Positions 53,446-63,900 of a stretch of DNA of 64,000 nt are shown piece by piece. This DNA is from Rugamonas rivuli (GTDB taxonomy: Bacteria > Pseudomonadota > Gammaproteobacteria > Burkholderiales > Burkholderiaceae_D): positions 1-64,000 of the forward strand of contig NZ_WHUF01000009.1 of NCBI RefSeq assembly GCF_009380165.1, written 5' to 3'. Position 1 is the stretch's first letter. Each line of letters begins with the position of its first letter. Under the pieces are notes generated by a model. That model was not told where the DNA came from. It searched no databases and saw only the letters and a list, made by a program, of their open reading frames with translations. Position numbers and translations under genes: made by a program.

Positions 53446-54543
53446 TTAAGGCTGCTCGACCAGCATCAGCACGCCGACCAGGTCGAGGTGGCGTTCCGGC
53501 GCATCCGGCCGGCCGCCGGCATAGCAGTCGAAGCCGGTCTGGGCGCCGCCGGCCTGCTCCGGCACCGACACCGCCAGCCGGCTGGCGCCGTAGCGCCGCA
53601 GCAGGCTGTGGCTCCACAGCAGCGGCAGCGGGATGCTGGAGTAGACGAAGGGCAGCGTCTCGGTATCGGCGTGGCGGGTGGCGACGCGCGAGTTGAAGAC
53701 AAGGCCGTCGTCGCTGCTCAACTCCAGTTGCAGCGCATCGTGCTGCGGATCGGATTTCAGGAACAGCGCCAGCGGGAACATCTCGCTGTTCAGTTCCAGC
53801 CGGCTGCCCGGCAGCATGCGCAGGTAGTCCAGCTGCATCAGGCGGTTGCCGGTATGGGCGCGCTGCACCGGCCCGCTGGTGAACTGCTCCAGGTTGACGC
53901 CGGGCAGGTACATCGCCTGCAAGCGCGTGAACGGCGACACGGTTTGCAGGCGCGCCACCGTGGCCGTCAGCGGCTCGGCGTTCTGCGCCTTCAGCGTCAG
54001 CAGCCGCTGCGCGACGATGGCGCCGACGATGGAGGTGGCGTGCGGCGTGTCGTAGTGGGCCGGGTCGCGGTACAGCCAGGCCGGCGCGCGGCCCAGGAAC
54101 AGCCCCGACAGCGCGGCGCGCACGTCGATCACCGGCAGGGCCAGTTCCTGGAAGGCGCGGATCTGCGCATCGTAGATCGGATGCGGCGCGGCCGACGAGA
54201 AATGCTGCTGCTGCGCCAGCACCAGCGGCACGAAGGTGGCGGTCGGATACAGCTGGGCTGCGGCCTTGAGCAGCAGGTGGAAGCAGAACAGCCACGAGTC
54301 GGCGCCGCCGGGGCGGGGCGCGAAGTGGCCGGTGTCGTTGATCGAGTACTCGTACAGCACCACGTCCACCGGCGTGCCGGCATAGGTTTCGTACAGCCGG
54401 CCGATGGCCGACAGCGAGGTGGTGGCGCCGACCGAAATCTGGATGATCTCGGCCTCCGCATAACCTTGCAGCGACTGCGCCAGATGGGTGACGTAGCCGT
54501 CCTTGAGCAGCGAGTTGGAACCGCCGATGATCAGTATTCTCAT
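53446..54543 (-). CDS. SGNH-hydrolase-fold protein, 365 aa
   Basis: I start at ATG 54543 (MRILIIGGSNSLLKDGYV), because the open frame upstream overlaps another gene. GGSNS is block I of an SGNH-type fold, YEYSINDTGH gives the block III Asn-Asp, and RDPAHYDTPHA resembles the final Asp-x-x-His block. The C-terminal ~150 residues form a separate beta-rich region. No signal peptide is seen. It sits between two OGT fusion genes with gaps of 5 and 31 bp. It probably handles acyl groups on the glycan, but its substrate and direction are unknown. Confidence 0.72.
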   Translation of the reverse strand: MRILIIGGSNSLLKDGYVTHLAQSLQGYAEAEIIQISVGATTSLSAIGRLYETYAGTPVDVVLYEYSINDTGHFAPRPGGADSWLFCFHLLLKAAAQLYPTATFVPLVLAQQQHFSSAAPHPIYDAQIRAFQELALPVIDVRAALSGLFLGRAPAWLYRDPAHYDTPHATSIVGAIVAQRLLTLKAQNAEPLTATVARLQTVSPFTRLQAMYLPGVNLEQFTSGPVQRAHTGNRLMQLDYLRMLPGSRLELNSEMFPLALFLKSDPQHDALQLELSSDDGLVFNSRVATRHADTETLPFVYSSIPLPLLWSHSLLRRYGASRLAVSVPEQAGGAQTGFDCYAGGRPDAPERHLDLVGVLMLVEQP

Positions 54544-54548
54544 GGCGA

Positions 54549-57500
54549 TCAGGCCGGCACGGCGGTGACGATGTAGCGCTGCGCCAGCGCATCCTGCATG
54601 GCCAGCTCGGGATCGCTGCCGCTGGCCTGGGCCAGCTGGCGCAGGATGGGCAGGAACACCGCGCTGCCAGGCTCGTTGAACACCACCGGGATGCCGCCGC
54701 TGAGGCTGAAGCCGCTCTGCTGCAGCAGTTCCAGCAGCGAGCCGCGGGTGAAGGCGTGCAGTTCGTCCGGTTGCAGCACGCCGTCGGCGCGGTAGCGGAA
54801 GTCGCCCATATTCAGCCGCACCTGCGTGCTCCAGTGCTGCAGGTTGCGCACCGACAGCACCAGCGTGCCGCCCGGCGCCATGCTGGCGCGGATGGACTTG
54901 AGCAGCGCCCACGGATCGCGCACGCGTTCCAGCGCGCCGTCCAGCACCCAGCAGTCGGCCTGCGCCAGCTGGCGTTCGCGCTGCGGGTCCGGGGTTTCGA
55001 TGTCCTGGCTGTAGACGAAGTCGCAGTGCGCGCGCGCCTGCTCGGCGGCGATGGCGTCGCGCTCGATGCCGGTGTAGTTGCACAGCGGGTGGCGCTGCTT
55101 GTAAGCCTTGGCGAAGGCGCCGTCGCCGCAGCCCAGCTGCACCACCTTGACGGCGGCCGGCATGAAGTCCAGCAGCTGCTGGTTGATCTGCACCGTGGCC
55201 GCCGGCTTGTCGTAGTGGTAGCCGCCGGTGCGGCGCACCGTGCCCTGCCAGTCGTGGCGGATGAAGATGCGCTGAGCCGGCTGGTCGCTGAAATCGTTGT
55301 TGACCCACGCGATGTTGCGCATCAGCTGGTCGCTCTTGCCTGCTTGCGCCATCGCCACCATGGACGGCAGCATCGGTGCGCCGTGCTTGACCGGCAGCGG
55401 CCACTGGCGCACCACCTCGATGTTGGTCAGCATGCAGGCCGGATGCAGATACGGCATGCTGCCTTCACCGTAGGGTTGGCCTTCCGCGTTGACGGGCGTG
55501 ACGTTGCCGACGCCGTACATATGCGGTTCCAGGTTCTCCACCATCGATTCGAGGAAGCCGCGCTTGAGGATCTCGACGTCGGAATCGAGGAACAGCACGC
55601 GGCCCGACAGCTCCAGGTTCTCGATCGCCCACGCCATGCCGGGGCCGTGGTGGATGTTGTAGCCGAAGGGGATGAAGCGCACGCCCTGGTACTGGGCGGC
55701 GATCGGCGCGATCTGCTGGGCGATCTCCGGCGCCGAACCGTCGATGATGGTGATCGGGTTGTGCGGGTAGAACTGGCGGAAAGTGCTCAGCAGCGAGGCG
55801 ATCAGGTCGGGTGCGTTGTAGGACACCGCGATCATCGGAATCTGGTCGATATTCATGGCTGCTTTCGTGGTGTTGGTTGGCGCGGCGTTCTGCGTGGCGG
55901 CCTGCATTGCGGCTGGCCGCGCCACGCGCTGCATGGCCGCTTCCAGGTTGCGCACCAGGCGCGGGGTGTCGAACAGGGCGCTGCCCAGGCGGTTGTCGAT
56001 GAGCTGGCGCTTCATGGCGGCGATGCTGGCCGGGTCGTTGGCCAGCGCGACCGCCTTCTCTTCGTAGTCGGCGAAGTTGTAGGTGATCAGCTGCGGCAGG
56101 TCGACCGCGCGCAGCAGGCTGCCCGCCATGCGCGACGCGAAGGTCGGGCCGGCGCAGGTCAGCAGCGGCAAGCCTGCCCACAGCGCATCGCTCGCGGTGG
56201 TGCCTGCATTGAACGGGTAGGTGTCCAGGAACAGGTCGGCCAGCTGGTAGCGCGCCAGGTAGTCGGCCGGCAGCGCGCGTTCGGCGAAGATCAGCCGGTC
56301 GGCAGCTATGCCCGCTTCGGCGGCGTGGCGTTTCAGGTTGTCGGCCACCAGCGGCGTGTCGGCCACCAGCCACAGCACGCTGCCCGGCACGCGGCGCAGG
56401 ATGTTCATCCAGTGCGCGAACAGCTCGGGCTTGAGCTTGTAGCTGTTGTTGAACGAGCAGAAGACGAAGGCGTCTTCCGGCAGCTTGACGCTGGCGCGGG
56501 TCGGCTTGTTGCCGATCAGGCGCTGGCGGTCGTTGATCTGGAAGGTGTCCGGCAGGTGCAGCGGTTGCTCGGTGAAGTCCTTCTGCATTTCCGGAGTGAT
56601 CAGGAATTCGTCGGCGATCACGTAGTCGATGCCGGGCAGGCCGGTCGTGCCGGGGAAGCCCAGCCACGTCATCTGCACCGGCGCCGGGCGGTAGGCCAGG
56701 ATCTGCGGACGCGCGCCGGAGGTCAGGCCGTGCAGGTCGACCAGGATGTCGATCTCGTGCGAGCGGATCAGCTGCGCGGCCTGCTGGTCGCTCAGCGCGT
56801 GTATCGGAATGTAGTGGTCCATGCCGGCCTTGACGCGGGCGCGCAGCGGCGAGCCGTCTTCGCGGCTCCAGCTGAAGGCATAGACCTCGAACTGGCTGCG
56901 GTCGTGCAGGCCGTACAGCTCGGCGGTCAGGATGGACACGGCGTGCGAGCACAGGTCCGACGACAGATAGCCCACACGCAGGCGCTCGTGGCCGTAGCTG
57001 GAGCCCTGGCCTGCGGGCCCGGTCAGCGACGCCACGCTGGTGTCGATCTTTTCGGCCACGAAGCGGGCGGCGGCGGCGGCTTGCAGCGCCGGGTCGTCGG
57101 TCAGGCTCAGCATCGCCAGCGCCGAGGCGCCGTCTTCCATCTGCTTGCGGCTGATGTGCGGCAGGCCGGCCCAGGTCGGCCAGTGGCATTGCTTCTGGCG
57201 CAGGTGCACCCAGTGCGTCATCACGTGGGGCTGGTCCGGTTCCACGGTCAGGCTTTGCGCCAGCATGGCTTCCGCTTCGGGATACTGCTTCTGGATTTCC
57301 AGCAGGCGGCCGAGATTGTTCAGCGTTTGCAGGTACTGCGTGCGGCTGGCTTTCTGGTCGATCTTGACGGCCGGGCCGAGGATGGTGCGCCACATCGCCA
57401 GCGCTTCCTCGGGCTGGCCCTGGCGTTCCAGCAGCGTGCCGAGATTGAGCCGGCCCTCGACGAAGCGCGGATGCAGGGCGATGCACTTGCGGTAGGCCGC

Positions 57501-57737
57501 TTCGGCGCCGGCATCGTCGGAGTCGGCGGCCAGCAGCGCGCCGAGGTTGAACCAGGCCGCGTACGCCAGCGGCTGGCGCGCGCCGTGCTCGATCCAGCAG
57601 CGGTACAGGGCGATCGCCTGCTGCGGCTGGCCCTGCTTTTGCAGCGCGGCGGCGGCGTCGAACAGCTGCGGGATCGTCATGTTGCCGCGTCCCGCCTGCT
57701 TCATCCACTGGGCGTAGGGTGTGCCGGCGCCGCTCAT
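54549..57737 (-). CDS. TPR-OGT (GT41)-GT2-methyltransferase triple fusion
   Basis: The protein has 1062 residues from ATG 57737, which overlaps the previous stop (ATGA); MTIPQLFDAA further in is an alternative. TPR repeats occupy about residues 20-190. The OGT region follows (RVGYLSSDLCSHAVSILTAE; HEIDILVDLHGLTSGARP; FCSFNNSYKLKPELFAHW with the conserved Lys; FNAGTTASDALWAGLPLLTC). A GT2-like domain starts near residue 629 (IPMIAVSYNAPDL, then VLFLDSDVEI). A class I methyltransferase starts near 862 (VKVVQLGCGDGAFAKAY). Such a protein could start a glycan on Ser/Thr, extend it and methylate it. Acceptors are inferred to be the giant repeat proteins. Confidence 0.88.
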   Translation of the reverse strand: MSGAGTPYAQWMKQAGRGNMTIPQLFDAAAALQKQGQPQQAIALYRCWIEHGARQPLAYAAWFNLGALLAADSDDAGAEAAYRKCIALHPRFVEGRLNLGTLLERQGQPEEALAMWRTILGPAVKIDQKASRTQYLQTLNNLGRLLEIQKQYPEAEAMLAQSLTVEPDQPHVMTHWVHLRQKQCHWPTWAGLPHISRKQMEDGASALAMLSLTDDPALQAAAAARFVAEKIDTSVASLTGPAGQGSSYGHERLRVGYLSSDLCSHAVSILTAELYGLHDRSQFEVYAFSWSREDGSPLRARVKAGMDHYIPIHALSDQQAAQLIRSHEIDILVDLHGLTSGARPQILAYRPAPVQMTWLGFPGTTGLPGIDYVIADEFLITPEMQKDFTEQPLHLPDTFQINDRQRLIGNKPTRASVKLPEDAFVFCSFNNSYKLKPELFAHWMNILRRVPGSVLWLVADTPLVADNLKRHAAEAGIAADRLIFAERALPADYLARYQLADLFLDTYPFNAGTTASDALWAGLPLLTCAGPTFASRMAGSLLRAVDLPQLITYNFADYEEKAVALANDPASIAAMKRQLIDNRLGSALFDTPRLVRNLEAAMQRVARPAAMQAATQNAAPTNTTKAAMNIDQIPMIAVSYNAPDLIASLLSTFRQFYPHNPITIIDGSAPEIAQQIAPIAAQYQGVRFIPFGYNIHHGPGMAWAIENLELSGRVLFLDSDVEILKRGFLESMVENLEPHMYGVGNVTPVNAEGQPYGEGSMPYLHPACMLTNIEVVRQWPLPVKHGAPMLPSMVAMAQAGKSDQLMRNIAWVNNDFSDQPAQRIFIRHDWQGTVRRTGGYHYDKPAATVQINQQLLDFMPAAVKVVQLGCGDGAFAKAYKQRHPLCNYTGIERDAIAAEQARAHCDFVYSQDIETPDPQRERQLAQADCWVLDGALERVRDPWALLKSIRASMAPGGTLVLSVRNLQHWSTQVRLNMGDFRYRADGVLQPDELHAFTRGSLLELLQQSGFSLSGGIPVVFNEPGSAVFLPILRQLAQASGSDPELAMQDALAQRYIVTAVPA

Positions 57738-58474
57738 GGTTGCGCCGCGTCCCAGCCGGCGGTGATGTCGGCCGGATAGCCGCGCTTGAAATGCGTGGTC
57801 CACGGATAGGCCGGATCGCCGCTGCCGTCCTTCAGTTTGATCTTGCTGGCGTCGCACAGGAATTGCGCCGGATTGCCGGCCACCACCGTGTGCGGCGCGA
57901 CATCGCGGTGCACCTTGCTGTGCGCGGCCACCAGCGCGCGCTCGCCCACGGTCACGCCCGGCAGTATCACCGACATCGCGGCGATGGCGGCGTAGTCGCC
58001 GATGGTGGCGCCGACCAGCACATTGCTCGGCGGATGGGGATCGTTGGTCAGCACCACATACGGCAGCAGCCAGACGAAGTTGCCGACCTTGGACATCTTG
58101 CCGATGAAGACGTTGGACTGGCAGCGCACGTAGTCGCCGATGACGCAGTCGCCCTGGATATCGTTCATGGTGCCGATCTGCAAGGCGACGCCGGCCACGG
58201 TTTTCTCGCGCACCACCACGCGGTGGCCGGTGACGAGCTTGTCGCCGAAGCGCGAGCCTTCGTAGAACACCGAATGCGAGCGGATGCGCGCGCCGGCGCC
58301 GATCACCAGCGGCTGGCCGTCGGCCAGCGGAGTCGGATAGCCGATCTCGCAGTAACTGTCGATGACCGAGCCGGCGCCGATCTCCACGTTGTCATGGATG
58401 ATGGTGAACGGGCCGACGCTGACGCCGTCCCCCAGCTTGGCCTTGGGCGAGACGATGGCGCTCGGATGAATCAT
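57734..58474 (-). CDS. Hexapeptide-repeat sugar N-acyltransferase (FdtC/QdtC-like)
   Basis: The protein has 246 residues. Left-handed beta-helix repeats run from residue 2 (IHPSAIVSPKAKLGDGVSVG) to about 200, and the helix cap VVAGNPAQFLCDASKI follows. The opening resembles LpxA-type acyltransferases, but the following aminotransferase and ketoisomerase genes point to N-acetylation of a dTDP-3-amino-3,6-dideoxyhexose. Whether the product is Fuc3NAc or Qui3NAc cannot be told. Confidence 0.82.
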   Translation of the reverse strand: MIHPSAIVSPKAKLGDGVSVGPFTIIHDNVEIGAGSVIDSYCEIGYPTPLADGQPLVIGAGARIRSHSVFYEGSRFGDKLVTGHRVVVREKTVAGVALQIGTMNDIQGDCVIGDYVRCQSNVFIGKMSKVGNFVWLLPYVVLTNDPHPPSNVLVGATIGDYAAIAAMSVILPGVTVGERALVAAHSKVHRDVAPHTVVAGNPAQFLCDASKIKLKDGSGDPAYPWTTHFKRGYPADITAGWDAAQP

Positions 58475-58490
58475 GTCGTTTCCTGTAATT

Positions 58491-59597
58491 TTATGCCGCG
58501 CAGAACTTGCGCACCGCCGCCACCACTTCCATCGCCTGTTCGGCCGTCATGGTCGGGCCCATCGGCAGGCTCAGCACTTCTTTGTGGATGGCTTCGGCCA
58601 GCGGGAAGTCGCCCTGCTTGTAGCCCAGGTGGGCGTAGGCCGGTTGCAGATGCGGCGGCACCGGATAGTGGACGATGGTGCCTATGCCCTGTTCGGCCAG
58701 GGCCTTGGCCAGCGCGTCGCGCTGGGCGTGGCGGATCACGTAGACGTGCCATACCGGCTGGGCCCACTCCGGCACGTGCGGCAGCGCCAGGCCCGCGATG
58801 CCGGCCAGCTCGCGCTGGTAGATGGCGGCGATGGCGCGGCGCTTGGCGTTGTCGCCGTCCAGCTTGGGCAGCTTGACGCTCAGCAGCGCCGACTGCACTT
58901 CGTCCAGGCGCGAGTTATAGCCCGGCACTTCGTTGTAGTACTTGACCTTGGAACCGTAGTTGCGCAGCGTGCGGATCTTGTCGGCCAGCTCGTCGTCGCC
59001 GGTGGTGACGGCGCCGCCGTCGCCCAGCGCGCCCAGGTTCTTGCCCGGATAGAAGCTGAATGCCGCCGCGTCGCCCAGCTGGCCCGCCACGCGGCCGCGG
59101 TACAGCGCGCCGTGGGCCTGGGCCGCATCCTCGATCAGCTTCAGGCCGTGCTTGGCGGCCAGCGCGATCAGCGGGTCCATGTCGGCGGTCTGGCCGTACA
59201 GGTGGACCGGCATGATGGCCTTGGTGCGCGGCGTGATGGCCGCTTCCACGCGGGCCGGGTCGATGTTGAAGCCGTCGGCGGTCGGCTCGACCGGGATCGG
59301 CGTGGCGCCGCAGTCGCTGACCGCCAGCCAGGTGGCGATGAAGGTGTTGGACGGCACGATCACTTCGTCGCCGGGGCCGATGCCGTAGGCCTTGAGGATC
59401 ATGAAGATCGCGTCCAGGCCGTTGGCCACGCCGATGCCGTGCTTGCTCTTGCAATACGTGGCGAAGCTGGCTTCGAAGGCGCTGGTCTCGCCGCCGAGGA
59501 TGTACCAGCCCGAATGCAGCACGCGCTTGAAGGCGGCTTCCAGTTCGTCGGCTTGCGACAGGTTGATGGCTTTCAGGTCGAGGAAGGGAACGCTCAT
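58491..59597 (-). CDS. DegT/DnrJ/EryC1 sugar aminotransferase (FdtB/QdtB-like)
   Basis: The protein has 368 residues from ATG 59597 (MSVPFLDLKAIN, the family's beginning). A GTG four codons upstream overlaps the previous stop and is possible. FSFYPGKNLGALGDGGAV holds the PLP Lys186, in clear contrast with the His of RfbH. ILGGETSAFE and VANGLDAIFMIL are typical of 3-aminotransferases acting on dTDP-3-keto-6-deoxyhexose. It works between the ketoisomerase and the acetyltransferase encoded on either side. Confidence 0.9.
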   Translation of the reverse strand: MSVPFLDLKAINLSQADELEAAFKRVLHSGWYILGGETSAFEASFATYCKSKHGIGVANGLDAIFMILKAYGIGPGDEVIVPSNTFIATWLAVSDCGATPIPVEPTADGFNIDPARVEAAITPRTKAIMPVHLYGQTADMDPLIALAAKHGLKLIEDAAQAHGALYRGRVAGQLGDAAAFSFYPGKNLGALGDGGAVTTGDDELADKIRTLRNYGSKVKYYNEVPGYNSRLDEVQSALLSVKLPKLDGDNAKRRAIAAIYQRELAGIAGLALPHVPEWAQPVWHVYVIRHAQRDALAKALAEQGIGTIVHYPVPPHLQPAYAHLGYKQGDFPLAEAIHKEVLSLPMGPTMTAEQAMEVVAAVRKFCAA

Positions 59598-59605
59598 GGC
59601 AAAAC

Positions 59606-60016
59606 TCACTTAGGTTGGTGTGCCGCGGCCACGAATTCGTCGTAGTCGTGGTAGTAGTCTTTGGGGTCGTACAGCGTCGAGGCCAGCACCACGCAGACCG
59701 CGCCGGACGAGAAGTTTTCCACTTCGCGCCACATCATGCCCGGCACGTACAGGCCGTAGTAGGAGCGGTTGAGCTGGAACTTCTTGCGCTCGTAGCCGTC
59801 GTCGACGATGACGTCGAAGCTGCCCGACATGGCGACGAACAGCTGCTGCAGTTCGATGTGGCCGTGGCCGGCGCGCGCCGAGCCGCCCGGCACGTCGTAC
59901 AGGTAGTAGACGCGTTTGATGTCGAAGGGGATGTGCACGCCGCCCTCGATCACCGACAGGTTGCCGCGCACGTCGTGGTGCGGCGGCAGTTCGATCAGCC
60001 GGCACTGGTCCATCAT
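59606..60016 (-). CDS. dTDP-4-keto-6-deoxyglucose 3,4-ketoisomerase (FdtA/QdtA-like cupin)
   Basis: The protein has 136 residues from ATG 60016, overlapping the previous stop by ATGA; a second ATG follows at once. LIELPPHHDVRGNLSVIEG is the family's N-terminus. ARAGHGHIELQQLFVAMSG supplies the active-site His residues, and YGLYVPGMMWREVENFSSG is the closing signature. It moves the keto group from C4 to C3 of a dTDP-sugar. The genes that make its substrate (rmlA, rmlB) are not in the window. Confidence 0.92.
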   Translation of the reverse strand: MMDQCRLIELPPHHDVRGNLSVIEGGVHIPFDIKRVYYLYDVPGGSARAGHGHIELQQLFVAMSGSFDVIVDDGYERKKFQLNRSYYGLYVPGMMWREVENFSSGAVCVVLASTLYDPKDYYHDYDEFVAAAHQPK

Positions 60017-60903
60017 GATGCGGCTCCCGCGCGTTGCGCCGCCAGCACGTCGTGGAAGCGCTGCTGCGAACGGCCGACCATGGGGAAGATGCCGCTCAGG
60101 CGGGCGGCCACGTCGTCCACCGTCGGCTGCATCACCACCAGCTCTTCCGGCGCGACCAGGCCGATGTCGCACGATTCGATCAGCAGGTCGATGTAGTCGG
60201 AGAAGCAGTAGCCGAAATTCGGATTGCTGTTGACGTTGCTGTTCGATTCCAGCCGCTGGTCGTGGCGGAAGTAGGACAGCTCTTCGTCGATGTAGAACAC
60301 CTTGCCGTCGCGCGCCAGGTTGAAGTAGGCGGCCACGTCGGCCAGGCCCAGCGTGCAGTCGTGCTTGTGGTAGCGGAACAGGTGGCGGCCGATTTCCCAC
60401 AGGCGCTCGCGGCGGAACATGATGGTGCTGAACTCGCCGACGAAGTTGCGCATGCCCAGCACCATGCTGCGCTGCATGTCGCGCGCCGTCATGCTGCCGC
60501 TGGCCTGGTAGGGACGGCGCAGCTCGGTGCGTTCGTTGTCGACGTTGATCACTTGCGAGGACGAGAACACCAGCTGGATGTCCGGGTCCATATTCATCGT
60601 CGCCACCATGCGCTCGACGCAGAACGGATGCAGCACGTCGTCGTCGAACAGCGGCTTGATCAGCTGGCCCTTGGCGGCGAACAGCGCGGTCAGCACGTTC
60701 TGCTCGCGCAGCGCCGAGTTGCGCTGGTAGATCAGGTGGCCGCTGTACTTGGCGCACATGTCCTTGATGGTCTCGGTCGGGCAATTGTCGCTGACCAGGA
60801 TCTCGATGTTGGGATAGCTCTGGCCCAGCGCCGACTTCAGGCAGGCCTCGAAGTGGCCCGGCTTGTACGACGGGATAACGATGCTAACTAATGGCAAACT
60901 CAT
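60013..60903 (-). CDS. Glycosyltransferase family 2
   Basis: The protein has 296 residues. LVSIVIPSYKPGHFEACLKSAL is the GT-A N-terminus, ILVSDNCPTETI follows, and KPLFDDDVLHPFCVERM holds the Asp-x-Asp-like metal site. The C-terminal part carries FRHDQRLESNSNVNSN, perhaps acceptor-binding. It overlaps the ketoisomerase gene (ATGA) and lies 19 bp after the OGT fusion gene at 60923. It likely transfers the 3-acetamido-3,6-dideoxy sugar made by its neighbours. Confidence 0.88.
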   Translation of the reverse strand: MSLPLVSIVIPSYKPGHFEACLKSALGQSYPNIEILVSDNCPTETIKDMCAKYSGHLIYQRNSALREQNVLTALFAAKGQLIKPLFDDDVLHPFCVERMVATMNMDPDIQLVFSSSQVINVDNERTELRRPYQASGSMTARDMQRSMVLGMRNFVGEFSTIMFRRERLWEIGRHLFRYHKHDCTLGLADVAAYFNLARDGKVFYIDEELSYFRHDQRLESNSNVNSNPNFGYCFSDYIDLLIESCDIGLVAPEELVVMQPTVDDVAARLSGIFPMVGRSQQRFHDVLAAQRAGAAS

Positions 60904-60922
60904 AAAATGTCAGGCTCCAGGC

Positions 60923-63900
60923 TTAGGCGGCGACGGCCACCACGATGTATTGCCAAGGCAGCGCGTCTTCCACCGCCACCACCGGATCGAGGCCGCTGGC
61001 GCCGGCCATCATGCGGATCGCCGGCAGGTATTTTTCGCGCGCCGGTTCGTCGATGATGCGGGCGCTGCCGCCGGCGATCTGGAAGCCGGCCTGCTGGAAC
61101 AGCTCCAGCATGGCGCCGCGGGTGAAGATGCGCTTGCGCGATTTTTCAATGCCGCCAGGACCGTAGCGCATATCGCCGACGTTCAGCCGCGCCTGCATGC
61201 TCCAGTGCTGGAAGTTGCGGATGGTGGCGACGATGCGGCCGCCCGGCGCGATGCTGGTGCGGACTTTCTGCAGCAGCGTCCACGGGTCGTCGGTCGCTTC
61301 CAGCGCCTCGTCCATGACCCAGCAGTCGGCGCCGCGCACGTGGTCCCACAGGTCGGCGCCGGCGTGTTCGATGTCGAGGTTGAACACGAAGTCGCAATGC
61401 GGACGCGCGGCCTGGGCCGGCGCCGGATCGGCTTCGATGCCGGTGTAGTTGGCCAGCGGGTTGCGGGTGCGGTAAGCCTTGGCGAAGGCGCCGTCGCCGC
61501 AGCCCAGCTCCACCACCTTGACCGCCGTCGGCGGCATGAAGGTCAGCAGGTCGGTATTGACGACGGTGTTGGCGCTAGGCAGGTCGTAGTGGTAGCCGCC
61601 GGTGCGGATCACCGTGCCCTGCCAGTCGTGCTTGATGTAGTTGCGGGTCGGTTCGCGGGCGAAGTCGTCGCGCACCCAGTCGACGCTGTGCATCAGGCTG
61701 CTCTTGCCGGCCTGGTGCATCGCCAGCATGGCCGGCAGCAGCGGGGCGCCGTGCTTGATCGGCAGCGGCCACTGGCGCATCACTTCGGCGTTCACCAGCA
61801 TGCAGGCCGGGTGCAGGTAGGGGATGCCGTCGGCGCCGCGGCTGTGGCCCACTTCGTTGACCCACTGGACGTTGCCGACGCCATACATTTCCGGGCGCAG
61901 CTGGCTGTGCAGCGATTCCAGGAAGCCGGCCTTGAGGATTTCGACGTCGGAATCGAGGAACAGCACCTCGCCCGACAGGCCCAGGTGGTTGAGCGCCCAG
62001 GCCATGCCGGGGCCGTGGTGGATGTTGTAGCCGAAGGGGATGAACTCGACGTTGTCGTAGCCGTCGGTGATGGCGCGGATTTTTTCGGCGACATCGGGAT
62101 TCGAACCGTCGATCACGTACACGCGGTTGCCGTAGAACTGGCGCAGCGTGCGCAGCAGCGCTTCGATCAGGTCCGGCGCGTTGTAGGACACGGTGACGAT
62201 GGGGATGTCGGCGATGCGCACCGGTTCGGCCAGGGGGTGCTCCGACGGTTCCTGCGGACGCACCGCGTGTTCCGGCGCGGCCAGGCGCGGCGCGGCCGGC
62301 TTGGCGACCTTCTGCAGCGCCGCTTCCAGGTTGCGCACGAAGCGCGGGCTGTCGAACAGCGGGCAGGTCAGGCGGTTGGCGGCCAGCTGGCGCTTCATCG
62401 AGGCGATGCGGGCCGGGTCGTTGGCCAACGCCACGGCCTTTTCTTCGTAGTCGGCGAAGTTGTAGGTGATCAGCTGCGGCAGGTCGACCGCGCGCAGCAG
62501 GCTGCCCGCCATGCGCGACGAGAAGGTCTGGCCGGCGCAGGTCAGCAGCGGCAGGCCGGCCCACAGGGCGTCGCTGGCGGTGGTGCCGGCGTTGAACGGG
62601 AAGGTGTCGAGGAACAGGTCGGCCAGCTGGTAGCGCGCCAGGTATTCGGCCGGCACGGCGCGGCTGTTGAAGATCAGGCGTTCGCGGGCTATGCCGGCTT
62701 CCTCGGCGTAGCGGTACAGGTTCTCGCGCACTTCAGGGTAATCGGCCACCAGCCACAGCACGCTGTTCGGCACGCGGCGCAGGATGTTCATCCACACGGT
62801 GAACAGGTCGGGCGTGAACTTGAAGTTGTTGTTGAACGAGACGAAGACGAAGGCGTCTTCCGGCAGGTTGACGCTGGCGCGGGTCGGCTTGGCGGCGATC
62901 AGGCGCTGGCGGTCGTTGATCTGGAAGGTGTCCGGCAGGTACAGCGGCTTCTCGGTGAAGTCCTTGGTCATTTCCGGCGTGATCAGGAATTCGTCGGCGA
63001 TCACGTAATCGACGCCGGGCAGGCCGGTGCTGCCGGGGAAGCCGAGGTAGGTCAGCTGCACCGGCGCCGGGCGGTAGGCCAGGATGTTCGGGCGCGCACC
63101 CAAGGTCAGGCCGTGCAGGTCGACCAGGATGTCGATTTCGTGGGCGCGGATGGTGCGCGCGGCCTGCTCGTCGGAGAGCTTGTCGATGCGGATGTAGTGG
63201 TCCATGGCCTTGACCACGCGGGCGCGGATCGGCGAACCGTCTTCGCGGCTCCAGCTGAAGGCGTAGACCTCGAACTTGCTGCGGTCGTGCAGCTCGTACA
63301 GCTCGGCGGTCAGGATGGAGACCGCGTGCGAGCAAAAGTCCGACGACAGGTAGCCGATGCGCAGGCGGCCGTGGCCGTAGCCGTGCTGGCCGGTCAGCGG
63401 CGCGACGGCGGCGTTGACTTTCTCGTTGACGAAGCGGCGCGCGGCGGCCAGCTGCTGGGCCGGGTCGGCCGAGGCGCTGAGCATGGCCAGCGCCGAGGTG
63501 CCATCCATCATGGTAGCGACCGAGATGTGTTCGAGGCCGCTGTAGACCGGCCATTCGCACTGTTTCTGGCGCAGGTGGACCCAGTGGGTCATGACGTTGG
63601 CCTGTTGCGGATCGACGCGCAGGCTCAGCGCCAGCATGGCTTCGGCCTCGGGATAGCGCTTGCGGATTTCCAGCAGGCGGCCGAGGTTGTTCAGGGTTTG
63701 CACGTACAGCGTCGGATTGGTCTTGATATCCGGCTGCACTTCATCGGTGAGGATGGTCTTCCACATCGCCAGCGCGTCTTCCGGGCGGCCGGTGCGTTCC
63801 AGCAGCGTGCCGAGATTGAGGCGGGCTTCGACGAAGCCGGGGTTCTGGGCGATGGCCTTGCGCAGCACGGCTTCGGCGCCGACATCGTCGCCGGAATTGG

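Noticed and set aside
59606..60784. 392-codon version of the ketoisomerase
   Set aside because: The first ~256 codons are a shadow of the GT2 gene; ATG 60016 gives the family length and N-terminus.
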